Positions 8,716-17,026 of a DNA stretch of 64,000 nucleotides are shown here, in pieces (the first letter of the stretch is position 1; each line of letters starts with the position of its first letter). The translations under genes and the position numbers were made by a program. Source of the stretch: AC-37 sp036389295 (GTDB taxonomy: Bacteria; Actinomycetota; Thermoleophilia; Solirubrobacterales; Thermoleophilaceae); assembly GCA_036389295.1 (NCBI GenBank), contig DASVQB010000059.1:1-64000 (forward strand), in the 5' to 3' direction. The notes below the pieces were generated by a model that worked only from the letters and a program-made list of their open reading frames with translations, made no database searches and had not been told where the DNA came from.

Positions 8716-9095
8716 AGCTCCGCCTGCCACATCACCTCTCGGACGACGATGTCCATCCCGATCGGGTGGCCGCCGGGGCCCGGCGCCGCCGACGCCCGCG
8801 CCGCGATCTCGATCGCCCGCTCGGGCGACTCGACGTCGACCGTGCGGTAGCCGGCCAGGAGTTCCTTGGACTCCGGGAACGGCCCATCCGTGACCACCGG
8901 CGCGCCCGCCCCGTCGTGCACGACCGTCTTCGCGTCCGGCGTCAGCGCCTGCGCCTCGACCAGCTCGCCGCGCTCGCGCAGCTCGTCGTTGAGCGCGTTC
9001 TGGAAGTCGATGTGCGCCTTCGCGTCCCCCGGCGGCCACGTGCTCATCGGCTCGAGGCCCTCGACGTAGTAGTTCTGGAACAGCATGAACCTCAT
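8712..9095 (-). CDS. DGPF-domain (YCII-related) protein
   Basis: 127-residue protein of the YCII-related/PhnB-like group found beside ECF42 sigma factors. The name-giving motif is present as VVTDGPFPESKELLAGY, after MRFMLFQNYYVEG and before the C-terminal EVMWQAEL strand. The ATG at 9095 is chosen because AAGGAG lies 5 bp upstream; a GTG/ATG nine codons earlier is possible but lacks a site. It overlaps the sigma gene by 4 bp and so is the first gene of a two-gene operon. Its biochemical role is unknown in the family; a sensor or small-molecule-binding function has been suggested. Confidence 0.92.
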   Translation of the reverse strand: MRFMLFQNYYVEGLEPMSTWPPGDAKAHIDFQNALNDELRERGELVEAQALTPDAKTVVHDGAGAPVVTDGPFPESKELLAGYRTVDVESPERAIEIAARASAAPGPGGHPIGMDIVVREVMWQAEL

Positions 9096-9249
9096 GTCGC
9101 TCTCCTTGTCCGGCGCGCCCATCCGGCGCGTTCACCAGTGTGTCGGAGCCGCGATGGCGTTTTCGACATGATCGACGTGCTGGGAACAGCGGGCGCGCTC
9201 GAGCCGGAGCCGACCGAGCGGCTGCGCGCCTAGCTGCACGCGCGTCCTG

Positions 9250-9255
9250 TATCTT
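9250..9255 (+). promoter_or_regulatory. Candidate -10 box of a leaderless promoter
   Basis: TATCTT lies exactly 7 nt before the GTG at 9263. The paralogous gene at 38325 has TACCCT at the same distance, each after cctg. This spacing would place transcription start at the start codon. No -35 box is apparent. Confidence 0.4.
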
Positions 9256-9262
9256 CCCTTCC

Positions 9263-9973
9263 GTGCACGCGGGGGGCGGCACACGGTTTCGGTTCGGCTC
9301 GGTCCTGGTCGGGTGCGTCGCGGTGCTCGCGCTCGCGCCGGCCTCGGCGCCGGCCGTGACGGTGGGCGTCGGGTACGCGCCCTTCGCAGCGACGACCGCC
9401 TACGTCTCCAGCGAGTCGGGTGAGAGTGCGCGCCTGACCATCGCGGCGCACGGGGCCGTTCCGGGAACCGTCGGCTCGAGCGAGATCGTGGTCACCAGCG
9501 AGGCGGGCCCTCTGCATACCTGGCCGCCCTGCATCGCGGTCGCGACGAGGACCGTGCGCTGCGGCGACACGGGGGGCCTCGCAGGAATGGGCCCGATCAC
9601 GGCCCTGGACGTGAAACTCTACTGGGGCAACAACAGAGTCGAGGTCTCGCCGACCTCCGACCCGCTCCTCGAGAGCTTCCTCGGCTCTCCAGGGAACGAC
9701 GTGGTGCTGGCGGGACCGGTCGCCGGCAGCCCGCGCTACAAGGCCGACTTCCTCTGGACGGGCCTCGGGGGCGGCAAGGACAGGATCGAGTGGGGGCCGC
9801 GTCCGGTCGTCACCGACGTGTTCGCGGTGAGGCTCGAGGACGGCGACGACACCGCAGTCGACGGGGACGACATCCAAGGCCTCATCGAATGCGGGGCCGG
9901 CAACGACAGGACGGTCGGCGCAGACGAGGACGAGGTGTACGACTGCGAGCGCAACGTGTCGACGGCGCCGTAG
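9263..9973 (+). CDS. Secreted protein of unknown function, GND-family paralogue A
   Basis: 236 residues. The GTG start gives a signal peptide (VHAGGGTRFRFGSVLVGC, hydrophobic core, cleavage near APA) that aligns from its first residues with the paralogue at 38325; a longer frame from 9140 is unlikely. Shared blocks are SEIVVTSEAGPL, LGSPGNDVVLAGP, AGSPRYKADF, GKDRIEWGPRP, VRLEDGDDTAV and a Cys-containing CGAGNDRTV before the C-terminus. The GND/GDD strings resemble single turns of RTX-type calcium-binding nonapeptide repeats, but no full repeat array is present. Four Cys suggest two disulphides. Function unknown; exported, possibly surface-bound. Confidence 0.7.
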   Translation: MHAGGGTRFRFGSVLVGCVAVLALAPASAPAVTVGVGYAPFAATTAYVSSESGESARLTIAAHGAVPGTVGSSEIVVTSEAGPLHTWPPCIAVATRTVRCGDTGGLAGMGPITALDVKLYWGNNRVEVSPTSDPLLESFLGSPGNDVVLAGPVAGSPRYKADFLWTGLGGGKDRIEWGPRPVVTDVFAVRLEDGDDTAVDGDDIQGLIECGAGNDRTVGADEDEVYDCERNVSTAP

Positions 9974-10135
9974 CGCCGGCGGCGCGTAAGGGGCTGCACC
10001 GACGCCGGCGGTCCGGTTGAGCGCGGGAGCGCCGCGCGGGCGGACGGTGCGCGTCGCACGCCGGGGAGTTCCTGAAGGTCCTGCAACACCACGAACCGAA
10101 TCGGACGCGGCGGGCGCGAGCGGCCGCGCGCGCGG

Positions 10136-11341
10136 TCAGCGGAGGCGGTTGTAATACTCCCACCACGCCGGATACGGCTCACCGGCGTTGATGTCGCAGG
10201 TGGCCCTCACGAGCCCGTAGACGCTTCGCTCTCCGTCGAGCGATGCGGTTAGGTTCCCGCCCGTGCAGTAGGGCCAGGTCCGCTCCTCCTTGATCGGATA
10301 GTAGTAACACGCCCGCACGTTGAGCGCGGTCCACGCCCAGTTGCACGTGTCGAGCAGGCTGGCGACGTTCTGGCGCTGCTCCTCGCGGTTCAGCGTCGAG
10401 ATGCCGGACCAGGCGAACCGGTCGTCGCCAACGCCGGTCTCGGTCAGCATGAGCAGCTTGTCCGATCCCCAATACCTGTTGATGTAGTAGCGCTGCGCGC
10501 TCAAGCACGCATCCAGCGCGCCGGAGCCGCCGGTCTGTGGATCCACGCAGGCGTTCTCCCAGTACCAATGCGTGGACACGCCCGAGACGCGAGCGGCCGG
10601 GCAGTATGCACGCACCTTCGTGTTCACGTCCCTGAGCCAGATGTCCAGGGCGTAACGACTGGTGTTGGCCGCTCCGTAGTAACCGTTGTCGGCGATGCCC
10701 CCGAGGTGAAGGCGCGACCCGATCGCTTCGTCGCGCAGCGCCCACCAGGCGTTGCAATAGGTGTAGGCGTATTGGTTGGGATCGACGTTGTAGCCGCCCG
10801 TGAACGCTCTCAGGTTCGGCTCGTTCCAGACCTCGTAGTCCTGGACGCCGCGCGAGCGGTAATGGCGGACCAGGTTGCGGACCCACCAGTAGAACTGGTT
10901 GTACTCGTAGTTGTTGCCCGGCAGCCGCCAGGTTCCGCACGAGGACGCCGCGGGTGCCCACTGGATCACCATGAACGGCTCGCCGTTGGAGCTGCGCAGA
11001 CGATCCACGGCGTTGTCGTAGCGCCGCCAATCGCCTCCGTCGGAGTACCCCGAGTCCTGCGGGTCGACGCACCGCTTGCTCACGGCGAAGCGGTAGACGA
11101 ACGGCTTTCCGCCATGCCAGGAGAACTCCGTGGAGTCGATGCACCGCGCCGTGGTCTCCTCGCCCGTCTGGCAGGGCAGGGCGACGGAGTTGAAGCCGTA
11201 GAACGGAAGCGCCGACGCAGACGGTGCGACGACGAGCACGGCGAGGATGGCCAGGACGACGGCTCCGCCCAGAGCTGCTGCCTCACGGCCGATGCCCCAG
11301 AAGGAGACGGGGCGAGCTCCAGCAACGGGCGGCGAGTCCAA
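10136..11341 (-). CDS. Secreted clan GH-A glycoside hydrolase, paralogue B
   Basis: 401-residue paralogue of the protein at 5727-6923, very similar over the whole mature part. A signal peptide covers about residues 1-45 (AVVLAILAVLVVAPSASA). Acid/base Glu in YEVWNEPNLR, nucleophile Glu in LMLTETGVGD, then the same YYPIKEERTWPYC and WWEYYNRLR ending. The substrate is unknown; the clan is retaining. The start is a TTG with no strong ribosome-binding site, so it could be a few codons off. The pair brackets the ECF42 operon and the GND-family gene, suggesting a local duplication. It diverges from the CHRD gene at 11575 across a 230-bp region rich in inverted repeats. Confidence 0.75.
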   Translation of the reverse strand: MDSPPVAGARPVSFWGIGREAAALGGAVVLAILAVLVVAPSASALPFYGFNSVALPCQTGEETTARCIDSTEFSWHGGKPFVYRFAVSKRCVDPQDSGYSDGGDWRRYDNAVDRLRSSNGEPFMVIQWAPAASSCGTWRLPGNNYEYNQFYWWVRNLVRHYRSRGVQDYEVWNEPNLRAFTGGYNVDPNQYAYTYCNAWWALRDEAIGSRLHLGGIADNGYYGAANTSRYALDIWLRDVNTKVRAYCPAARVSGVSTHWYWENACVDPQTGGSGALDACLSAQRYYINRYWGSDKLLMLTETGVGDDRFAWSGISTLNREEQRQNVASLLDTCNWAWTALNVRACYYYPIKEERTWPYCTGGNLTASLDGERSVYGLVRATCDINAGEPYPAWWEYYNRLR

Positions 11342-11410
11342 GCTGGTCCGATGCTACACGTGCTTCGAGCGATTCGCCAGAGGCGGGCGGAGGCCGAGCA
11401 GCGGCGGCCG

Positions 11411-11454
11411 GGCGTCGAGCGCCGCTGCTCGACGGCGCCCGGCGTCGAGCGCCG
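11411..11454. promoter_or_regulatory. Two spaced palindromic sites between divergent genes
   Basis: The 14-mer GGCGTCGAGCGCCG occurs at 11411-11424 and 11441-11454, centre to centre 30 bp (about three helical turns). Each contains the inverted repeat GGCG-TCGAG-CGCC. The spacing suits a dimeric repressor. The same string also occurs once inside the amidase gene (13807), so chance in GC-rich DNA is possible. Confidence 0.3.
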
Positions 11455-11512
11455 GATCAAGCTCGACACGACCGGCGGTCGGGGCATTCGGTTTGGTGAT
11501 ATTTTCCGGTTA

Positions 11513-11555
11513 AGACGAACGTCTCGCGGGGGGCGCTCGACTTCACGTAGAAGTC
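11513..11555 (+). promoter_or_regulatory. Inverted repeats upstream of the CHRD gene
   Basis: AGACG-AA-CGTCT (11513-11524) is a perfect 12-bp palindrome. GACTTC-acgta-GAAGTC (11539-11555) forms a 6-bp stem 19 bp before the ATG at 11575, leaving the GGGGGGG ribosome-binding site free. An operator or a 5' UTR hairpin is possible. Confidence 0.35.
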
Positions 11556-11574
11556 TCTACAGGGGGGGTTAATC

Positions 11575-12174
11575 ATGCGAATCCGCATCTGGATCGCGAT
11601 CTGCGGCGTCGCGGCCATCGCGCTGCTGGCGGCGCTTCCGGCGGGGAACGGCTCAGGACTCGGCGCGGACGTCTCGCAGGCGGCGGCGCTCGGCGGCGAC
11701 TGGTGCCCGATCGGCCACTACGACGCCCGGAACGGGCGCTGCTGCCAGGACGACGGCCTGTGCTACATGGATGCGCTGCCCCGTCCGCACATCTACGACC
11801 CGGTGGTCACCCTGTCGACGCCCCTCTCGGGCGCCGAGCAGTCGGAGACCTCGCCCGGCGATCCCGACGGGACGGGCTACATCACAGTCACCACCAAGCC
11901 CAGCCTCTCCCAGGTCTGCTTCACGATCACGATGAACAACATCAACCTGAACGCGATCGCGGGGCACATCCACAAGGCGCCACGGGGTCAGACGAACCTG
12001 GTGCCGGCGGTCGATCTGCTCGAGAACGTGAACGCCAAGAACACGATCTCACAGTGCAGGTTCCTGGACCCGGTGACGCTCAGGGACCTGCGCCTGAACC
12101 CCCGTGCGTACTACGCGCAGGTGCACAACCTGAACTACCCGGAGGGTGCGATCCGCGGGCAGTTCGGCGACTGA
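11575..12174 (+). CDS. Secreted CHRD-domain protein 1
   Basis: 199 residues: a signal peptide (MRIRIWIAICGVAAIALLAALPAG), a short Cys-rich segment (DWCPIGHYDARNGRCCQDDG), then a CHRD domain from about residue 78. CHRD marks seen: LSTPLSGAEQSETSPGDPDGTG, a CFTITMNNIN strand, AGHIHKAPRG and the C-terminal YYAQVHNLNYPEGAIRGQFGD. CHRD domains occur in chordin and in many bacterial exported proteins; the bacterial role is not known, binding rather than catalysis is assumed. The domain core recurs in the genes at 17027 and 18009. A strong GGGGGGG ribosome-binding site precedes the ATG. Confidence 0.88.
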   Translation: MRIRIWIAICGVAAIALLAALPAGNGSGLGADVSQAAALGGDWCPIGHYDARNGRCCQDDGLCYMDALPRPHIYDPVVTLSTPLSGAEQSETSPGDPDGTGYITVTTKPSLSQVCFTITMNNINLNAIAGHIHKAPRGQTNLVPAVDLLENVNAKNTISQCRFLDPVTLRDLRLNPRAYYAQVHNLNYPEGAIRGQFGD

Positions 12175-12234
12175 CGCTGCGTAGCCGATCGGCGGGACCA
12201 GCGCCGTAGGCGCGCTGTGGGTCGCGCCGCTGCG

Positions 12235-14091
12235 CTACCGCACCCGCACGCGCGCCCGCGCGGTCCGCGGCGGCGGCCCGGGGTCGAGCGCCGTCACGCG
12301 AAGGAGCCCGCGCGTCCGCACCCGCAGGCGCACGCGCGCGAGCCCGCGGCGCTTGGCGACCGACCGGCGGGCGACGGTGCGCCTCCCCTGCTTCGCCACG
12401 AGCCGCACGCGCGCCGCCCCCACCCCGCTGACCCTGACCCGCAGCAGGCTGCCGCGCAGGTGGAGCCGCACCCGAAGCGCCTCGAGCGGCGCCGGTGGGG
12501 CGGGCGGCGACTCCGGGCCGGCCGCCGGGGCCGGGCAGGACGCTGGCGCGAGCTTCGGGTTCACCTCGGTCGGAGCCACCCGTGCGCGCGACGACTGCTC
12601 GTACGCGTAGGCGAACGCGAGGATCTGCGGCTCCGAGTAGGCCGGCCCCAGGAAGCCGAGCCCGAACGGGCGCCTGCCGCCGTTCGTGTAGCCGAGCGGG
12701 ACGATGACCGTCGGATAGCCCGCCGCCGCGCCGATGTTCGCGTGGACGTTGCCGGGCGCCAGGATCGCCTGCGCGCCGGCCTCGGCCAGCGCGCCGTCGA
12801 TCGACTGCCGCGAGCTCTCCCGCGCCGGCTCGGACTGGGGACCGAAGAGCTCCCTGCGGCCGGGCGTCGCGTCCGAGGCCTGGAGCAGCCCCTGGCCGTA
12901 CTTGACCCTGTCCGGGTGCTGCTCGTTGTAGTCGACGATCTCCGACAGCGTGTGCACGCGCGCGCCGGGCATCTGGTCGGCCAGGTACTCGTTCAGGCTG
13001 GCCTTGAACTCGTTCGGGATCGCGCCGATCTCGGTAAGCCCCAGGCCCTGCGAGTTGCCGATAGTGCGGCTGGGCACCACGGTGGCGCCAAGCGACCGCA
13101 CGCGCGCGATCGCCGCGTCGAAGAGGGCCCGGCGCTCGTCGGAGAGCCCGTCGGCGTCGTCCTGGGAGTAGGTAAGGCGCACGCCCTTCAGCGCGTCGCT
13201 CCTCAACCGGGCCGCGAACCCGCCGGACGGGATGTGGCTCGCCGCGTCCGCGGTCGTCGGATCGCGCGAGTCCGGCCCCGCGATCGCGTCGAGCACGTTG
13301 GCCGCGTCGGTCACCGAGCGGACCATCGGGCCGGGCACGTCGAAGTCGGGCGCCAGCGGCAGGATCCCGAACCGGCTCACGAGCCCCAGCGTCGTCTTCA
13401 ACCCGACGACGCCGTTCGCGTCCGACGGGCTGAGGATCGAGCCGGACGTCTCCGTGCCCATCGTGATGCCCGAGAACGCCATCGAGGCCGCGACGCCCGA
13501 GCCGGCGCTCGACCCCGAGGGCGAGTAGGTGGGGTCGTTCGCGTTCACGACCTGCCCGCCGAGCGACGAGTAGCCGGGCGGCGCCGACAGGTCGACCCAC
13601 CCGGCGAACTCCGACAGCTCCAGCTTGCCGAGCACCACGGCGCCGGCTTCCCGCAGGCGGCGGGTCACGGTCGAGTCGTCCTTCGGCCGGACGCCCTCGA
13701 GCGCGATCGACCCCGCCGTCGTGGGCAGGTCGCTCGTGCCGTAGTTGTCCTTCAGCAGCACCGGGATGCCGTGCAGCGGGCCCCGCACGCGGCCGCTCGC
13801 CCGCTCGGCGTCGAGCGCCGCGGCCCGGTCGCGGGCGCGCGGGTCGAGCTCCCGGATCGAGTTGAGGGCCTCGTCGTACGCGGCGATGCGAGCCAGGTAG
13901 GCGTCGACCAGCTCGGCGCTCGTCGTCCGCCCCTCGGCCATCGCCTGCTGGAGCTCGGGGATCGTGGCGGCCTGGAGGTCGATCCCCCTCAGCGAGCGCA
14001 CGCAGTCGGGCGCCGCGACGGCTGTCGCACCGCCTCCGACCGCCCCCGCCAGGCAGATCCAAAGGGCGACCCCCGCGCATGCCCGCCGCAT
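12235..14091 (-). CDS. Secreted amidase (amidase signature family)
   Basis: 618-residue exported amidase. The signal peptide spans about residues 1-27 (MRRACAGVALWICLAG, cleavage after AVAA). The Ser-cisSer-Lys triad is visible: Lys in GIPVLLKDNYG, cis-Ser in SPSGSSAGSGVA, and nucleophile Ser in GTETSGSILSP. The domain ends near residue 520 with the usual PFGLGFLGPAYSEPQILAFAYAYEQ. A Pro/Ala linker leads to an Arg/Val-rich C-terminal module of about 90 residues that looks beta-rich and is not part of the family core. Substrate unknown (amide or peptide amide). ATG 14091 is preferred over one 14 codons upstream because it starts the signal peptide. Confidence 0.9.
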   Translation of the reverse strand: MRRACAGVALWICLAGAVGGGATAVAAPDCVRSLRGIDLQAATIPELQQAMAEGRTTSAELVDAYLARIAAYDEALNSIRELDPRARDRAAALDAERASGRVRGPLHGIPVLLKDNYGTSDLPTTAGSIALEGVRPKDDSTVTRRLREAGAVVLGKLELSEFAGWVDLSAPPGYSSLGGQVVNANDPTYSPSGSSAGSGVAASMAFSGITMGTETSGSILSPSDANGVVGLKTTLGLVSRFGILPLAPDFDVPGPMVRSVTDAANVLDAIAGPDSRDPTTADAASHIPSGGFAARLRSDALKGVRLTYSQDDADGLSDERRALFDAAIARVRSLGATVVPSRTIGNSQGLGLTEIGAIPNEFKASLNEYLADQMPGARVHTLSEIVDYNEQHPDRVKYGQGLLQASDATPGRRELFGPQSEPARESSRQSIDGALAEAGAQAILAPGNVHANIGAAAGYPTVIVPLGYTNGGRRPFGLGFLGPAYSEPQILAFAYAYEQSSRARVAPTEVNPKLAPASCPAPAAGPESPPAPPAPLEALRVRLHLRGSLLRVRVSGVGAARVRLVAKQGRRTVARRSVAKRRGLARVRLRVRTRGLLRVTALDPGPPPRTARARVRVR

Positions 14092-14159
14092 CACGACCGC
14101 ACGGTACCGCGGTCGCGCGGGCCGGGAGGCCATCGGCTCCGGAGGGACCTCAAGATCCG

Positions 14160-14189
14160 CTGACCAAGCGAGCGAGATGTAGTTAGAGG
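14160..14189 (+). promoter_or_regulatory. Candidate promoter of the glycosidase at 14219
   Basis: CTGACC (14160-14165), an 18-bp spacer and TAGAGG (14184-14189), 30 bp before the GTG start. The layout and the string gtagttagag match the candidate promoter at 7020-7049. Confidence 0.35.
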
Positions 14190-14218
14190 CCCGACCCGCG
14201 GGGGCATCATGCGGGCAG

Positions 14219-15313
14219 GTGGGGCGGCTGTCTGGACACGGTGTGCGGAGGCTCGCGGCGACGCTCCCGACCGTCGCGGCGATCGCCCTGGCCGGCCCGG
14301 CTGCCGCCGCCCCGCTCTTCGGCTACCAGGACAACACGTTCCGCGACTTCCCCTCGCGCGGCGTCACGCCGGCGCAGTCCGCCGGGTTCGCGAAGGCGGA
14401 CGGTGCGACGGTGCACCGCTTCCTGCTCGACTGGCAGTACGCGCAGCCGACGCAGGGCGGTCCGATCGACTTCGCGCCGTACGACCCGATGTACGACCAG
14501 CTCTACCGCGTGCGCGGGATCCGGCCGCTGATCGTGCTGATGAAGGCGCCGCCGTGGGCGTGGGACCCCGGCACCTCCACGTGCACCGGCAACTGCCACG
14601 TGCCGCCCGGCCGCTCGCACATGGCCGACTGGCGCGCGATGGCGGCCGCGGTCGCCGCGCGCTACCCCGGCGCGGCCGGGATCGAGGTCTGGAACGAGCC
14701 CAACCTCAGGCCGTTCTGGCAGACCACGGCCGGCCCCGACGCCCAGTGGTTCGAGGAGGTGCTGGCGAACGCCTACCAGGGGATCAAGAGCGCGAACCCG
14801 TCGATGCCGGTCATAGCCGGCGGCTACAGCAACAACATGGACGACGGCGCGCCGATCGGCACCTCGCTCGCGACGTTCCTCGACCGCGTCTACAAGGCCG
14901 GCGGCAAGCAGTACATGGACGCGATCGGCTTCCATCCGTACCCCGCGGCGGACCGGCTGAACATCGGGCCGGGCAGCGTCTTCCAGAAGAGCTTCGACCA
15001 GGTCAGGCAGGTCGCGGCGGCCAACGGCGACGCCGGGCGCCGCCTGTGGGTGACCGAGGTCGGCTACTCGACGTACGACGACTACACCGAGCAGCAGCAG
15101 GCGGACGGGCTCGTCGCGATCTACCGCAAGGTCATGCCGATGAGCGACGTCGACGCGCTGATCGTCCACGCGCTGATCGACCCGCCCGGCCCCGAGGCGG
15201 GCTTCGGCGTGGTCCAGCCGCTCCACCCGCCCCTCGGGCTGTTCCGACCGAAGCCGGCCTACTGCGCGCTGGCGGCCGAGCGCGGCGTGCCGAAGCCGAC
15301 CGGCTGCGTCTGA
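14219..15313 (+). CDS. Secreted clan GH-A glycoside hydrolase
   Basis: 364 residues with a signal peptide (about 1-30, cleavage after AAAA before PLFGYQ). It is a TIM-barrel glycosidase of GH-A type: acid/base Glu in GIEVWNEPNLRPFW and nucleophile Glu in LWVTEVGYST. It also carries LLDWQYAQPT and GFHPYPA, typical of GH39/GH5-like bacterial enzymes. It is not a close relative of the two paralogues at 5727 and 10136. Start uncertain between GTG 14219 and GTG 14243; an ATG at 14209 is in another frame. It diverges from the amidase gene. Substrate not inferable. Confidence 0.8.
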   Translation: MGRLSGHGVRRLAATLPTVAAIALAGPAAAAPLFGYQDNTFRDFPSRGVTPAQSAGFAKADGATVHRFLLDWQYAQPTQGGPIDFAPYDPMYDQLYRVRGIRPLIVLMKAPPWAWDPGTSTCTGNCHVPPGRSHMADWRAMAAAVAARYPGAAGIEVWNEPNLRPFWQTTAGPDAQWFEEVLANAYQGIKSANPSMPVIAGGYSNNMDDGAPIGTSLATFLDRVYKAGGKQYMDAIGFHPYPAADRLNIGPGSVFQKSFDQVRQVAAANGDAGRRLWVTEVGYSTYDDYTEQQQADGLVAIYRKVMPMSDVDALIVHALIDPPGPEAGFGVVQPLHPPLGLFRPKPAYCALAAERGVPKPTGCV

Positions 15314-15392
15314 GCAGCCGGCGCGCGCGGGACGTTCGCGATTGGAGGGCGCAATGGCGCAGGCACCGCCCGTTCTGAGCCGCGGCAGGTCG

Positions 15393-15407
15393 GCGGCCTA
15401 GCCGCCG
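15393..15407. terminator. Hairpin between convergent genes
   Basis: GGCGGC-cta-GCCGCC inverted repeat at the shared 3' end of the glycosidase (stop at 15313) and the M20 peptidase (stop codon in the loop). It has a short stem and no T-tract. Confidence 0.25.
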
Positions 15408-16822
15408 CTTCCCAGCCCGGCGTCCGCTTCACGTCCGGCTCGGCCGGCGGCGGCGGTCACGCCGCTCCCCGACTCCCGCGTCAGGCCGTCGACGACGTTG
15501 AGCCAGAGCCGCGTCGTCAGGCGCAGCGACTCGAGGTCGATCCGCTCGTCGTGGCCGTGGAAGCGCGACGCGAACTGCTGCGGCGTCAGCTCGGGGTTGA
15601 GCAGTCCGACGCCGTAGGCGGGGATGCCGCGCTCTCGGTAGAAGCGGCAGTCGCTGAAGCCCACGAGCAGGCCGGGGCTGAGATCGACCTGGGGAAGCTC
15701 GGCCTGCACGGCCTGCCGCAGGAGCGGCCACAGCGGGGTCTCGGTCGACGAGCGATTGGCCACGCCCTCGCCGATGACCTCGATCTCGACGTCGTCGGCG
15801 AGGTCCCCGAGCGCCTCGCCGATCTGCTCGCGCAGGCTCGCCGGCGTGTCGCCGGGCAGCAGCCGCGAGTCGAGCGTGACGGCGACGCGGTCGGGGATCA
15901 TGTTCGAGTTCTGCCCGCCGTGGACGACGTTCGGCGACAGCGTGGTGTGGCTGCAGCCGTGCAGGTGCGCGCGAGCGGTCGCCTCGTCGAGCGTGTCGAG
16001 AACCGCGTCGAGCCGGTCGGGATCGAGCAGGACCTCCTCGAGCTCCGGCTCGAGGCCCAGCGCCCTCACGCGCGAGGCCCAGAGATCGTCGAGCCGCGGT
16101 GCGGGCTCGATCGCGGCGATCCTGCGGATGACGTCCGCGGCCTTGATCAGCGCGTTGTCGGCGGCGTGCGGCATCCCACCGTGACCTGGGGTCCCGCGGA
16201 CGATCAATCGCCACCACGCGTATCCCTTCTCGGCGACGCTGACCGCGACGGTATGACCGGCGCGGCTCTGCGTGTGGTAGCCGCCGACCTCGCCGAGCGC
16301 GAAGTCGCAGGCCACGGTCTCCCAGTGGCTCTCGACCAGGTGCTGGACGCCATACGTCCCGCGCGACTCCTCGTCCGCGGCCGCCACCAGGATCACGTCG
16401 CCGTCCGGTCTGACCCGGTTCGCGGCGAGGTGGCGCAGGGCCACCGCCTGGGTCGCCACCGAGTGGAGCATGTCGACCGCGCCGCGGCCCCAGACCTCGC
16501 CGTCGATCAGCTCCCCGCCGAAGGGGTCGTGCCGCCACCCCTCGCTGTTGACGGGCACGACGTCCGTGTGCGAGACGAAGCTCAGGCGCGGCGCCGCAGG
16601 GTCGCGGCCCGGCAGGCGCACGACCAGGGACTCGCGCGACGGCGCCGCTTCGAATCGCTCCAGCTCGAGACCGCTGCCGTCGAGGTAGTCGCAGAGCGTC
16701 TCGACGCTGCGCCGCTCCCCTCCGCTGCCGCGCTCGGCGGTGTTCACGCAGCGGTTGCGGATCAGCGCGCCGAGGAGCTCCGCCGCCTCGAGCTCGTTGA
16801 CCTGGATGTCGGTGGGACGCAT
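15398..16822 (-). CDS. M20-family metallopeptidase
   Basis: 474-residue cytoplasmic peptidase/deacylase of the M20/M25/M40 group, with two zinc ions and a dimerisation lid. Visible ligands: His/Asp in FVSHTDVVP, Asp in WGRGAVDMLHS, the general-base Glu pair in ADEESRGT, Glu or Asp in GEVGGYH, and a C-terminal His in RFHGHDERIDLE. The lid is the central VAEKGYAWWRLIVRGTPGHGGMPH block. The family removes N-terminal or acyl groups from peptides or amino acids; the substrate is not clear. The last about 25 residues are low complexity. No operon partner. Confidence 0.92.
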   Translation of the reverse strand: MRPTDIQVNELEAAELLGALIRNRCVNTAERGSGGERRSVETLCDYLDGSGLELERFEAAPSRESLVVRLPGRDPAAPRLSFVSHTDVVPVNSEGWRHDPFGGELIDGEVWGRGAVDMLHSVATQAVALRHLAANRVRPDGDVILVAAADEESRGTYGVQHLVESHWETVACDFALGEVGGYHTQSRAGHTVAVSVAEKGYAWWRLIVRGTPGHGGMPHAADNALIKAADVIRRIAAIEPAPRLDDLWASRVRALGLEPELEEVLLDPDRLDAVLDTLDEATARAHLHGCSHTTLSPNVVHGGQNSNMIPDRVAVTLDSRLLPGDTPASLREQIGEALGDLADDVEIEVIGEGVANRSSTETPLWPLLRQAVQAELPQVDLSPGLLVGFSDCRFYRERGIPAYGVGLLNPELTPQQFASRFHGHDERIDLESLRLTTRLWLNVVDGLTRESGSGVTAAAGRAGREADAGLGSGG

Positions 16823-17026
16823 CGGAGCGCGACAGCGACGTCGAGGTGGCGCCTCTTCGTCGAAGAAGCCTCGAGCGCCGAGCCTACCTGACGCCTCGCC
16901 CCTGCGCGGCCCGACACCAGACGAGAACTCTCGATCGCAAGAAATCGGTTACCGACCGTGCCGGCGGGGAATAGTCGGGACGGAAGGGCCGGCGACGGGC
17001 CGGCCCGCGCGCACGGGGGGACTCAG

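Noticed and set aside
9140..9262. Longer N-terminus for the GND-family protein
   Set aside because: The added residues are Arg/Ala-rich and would hide the signal peptide; the paralogue at 38325 begins at the equivalent GTG.
13807..13820. GGCGTCGAGCGCCG as a third operator copy
   Set aside because: It lies inside the amidase coding sequence and is explained by codon use; it weakens rather than supports the operator idea at 11411.
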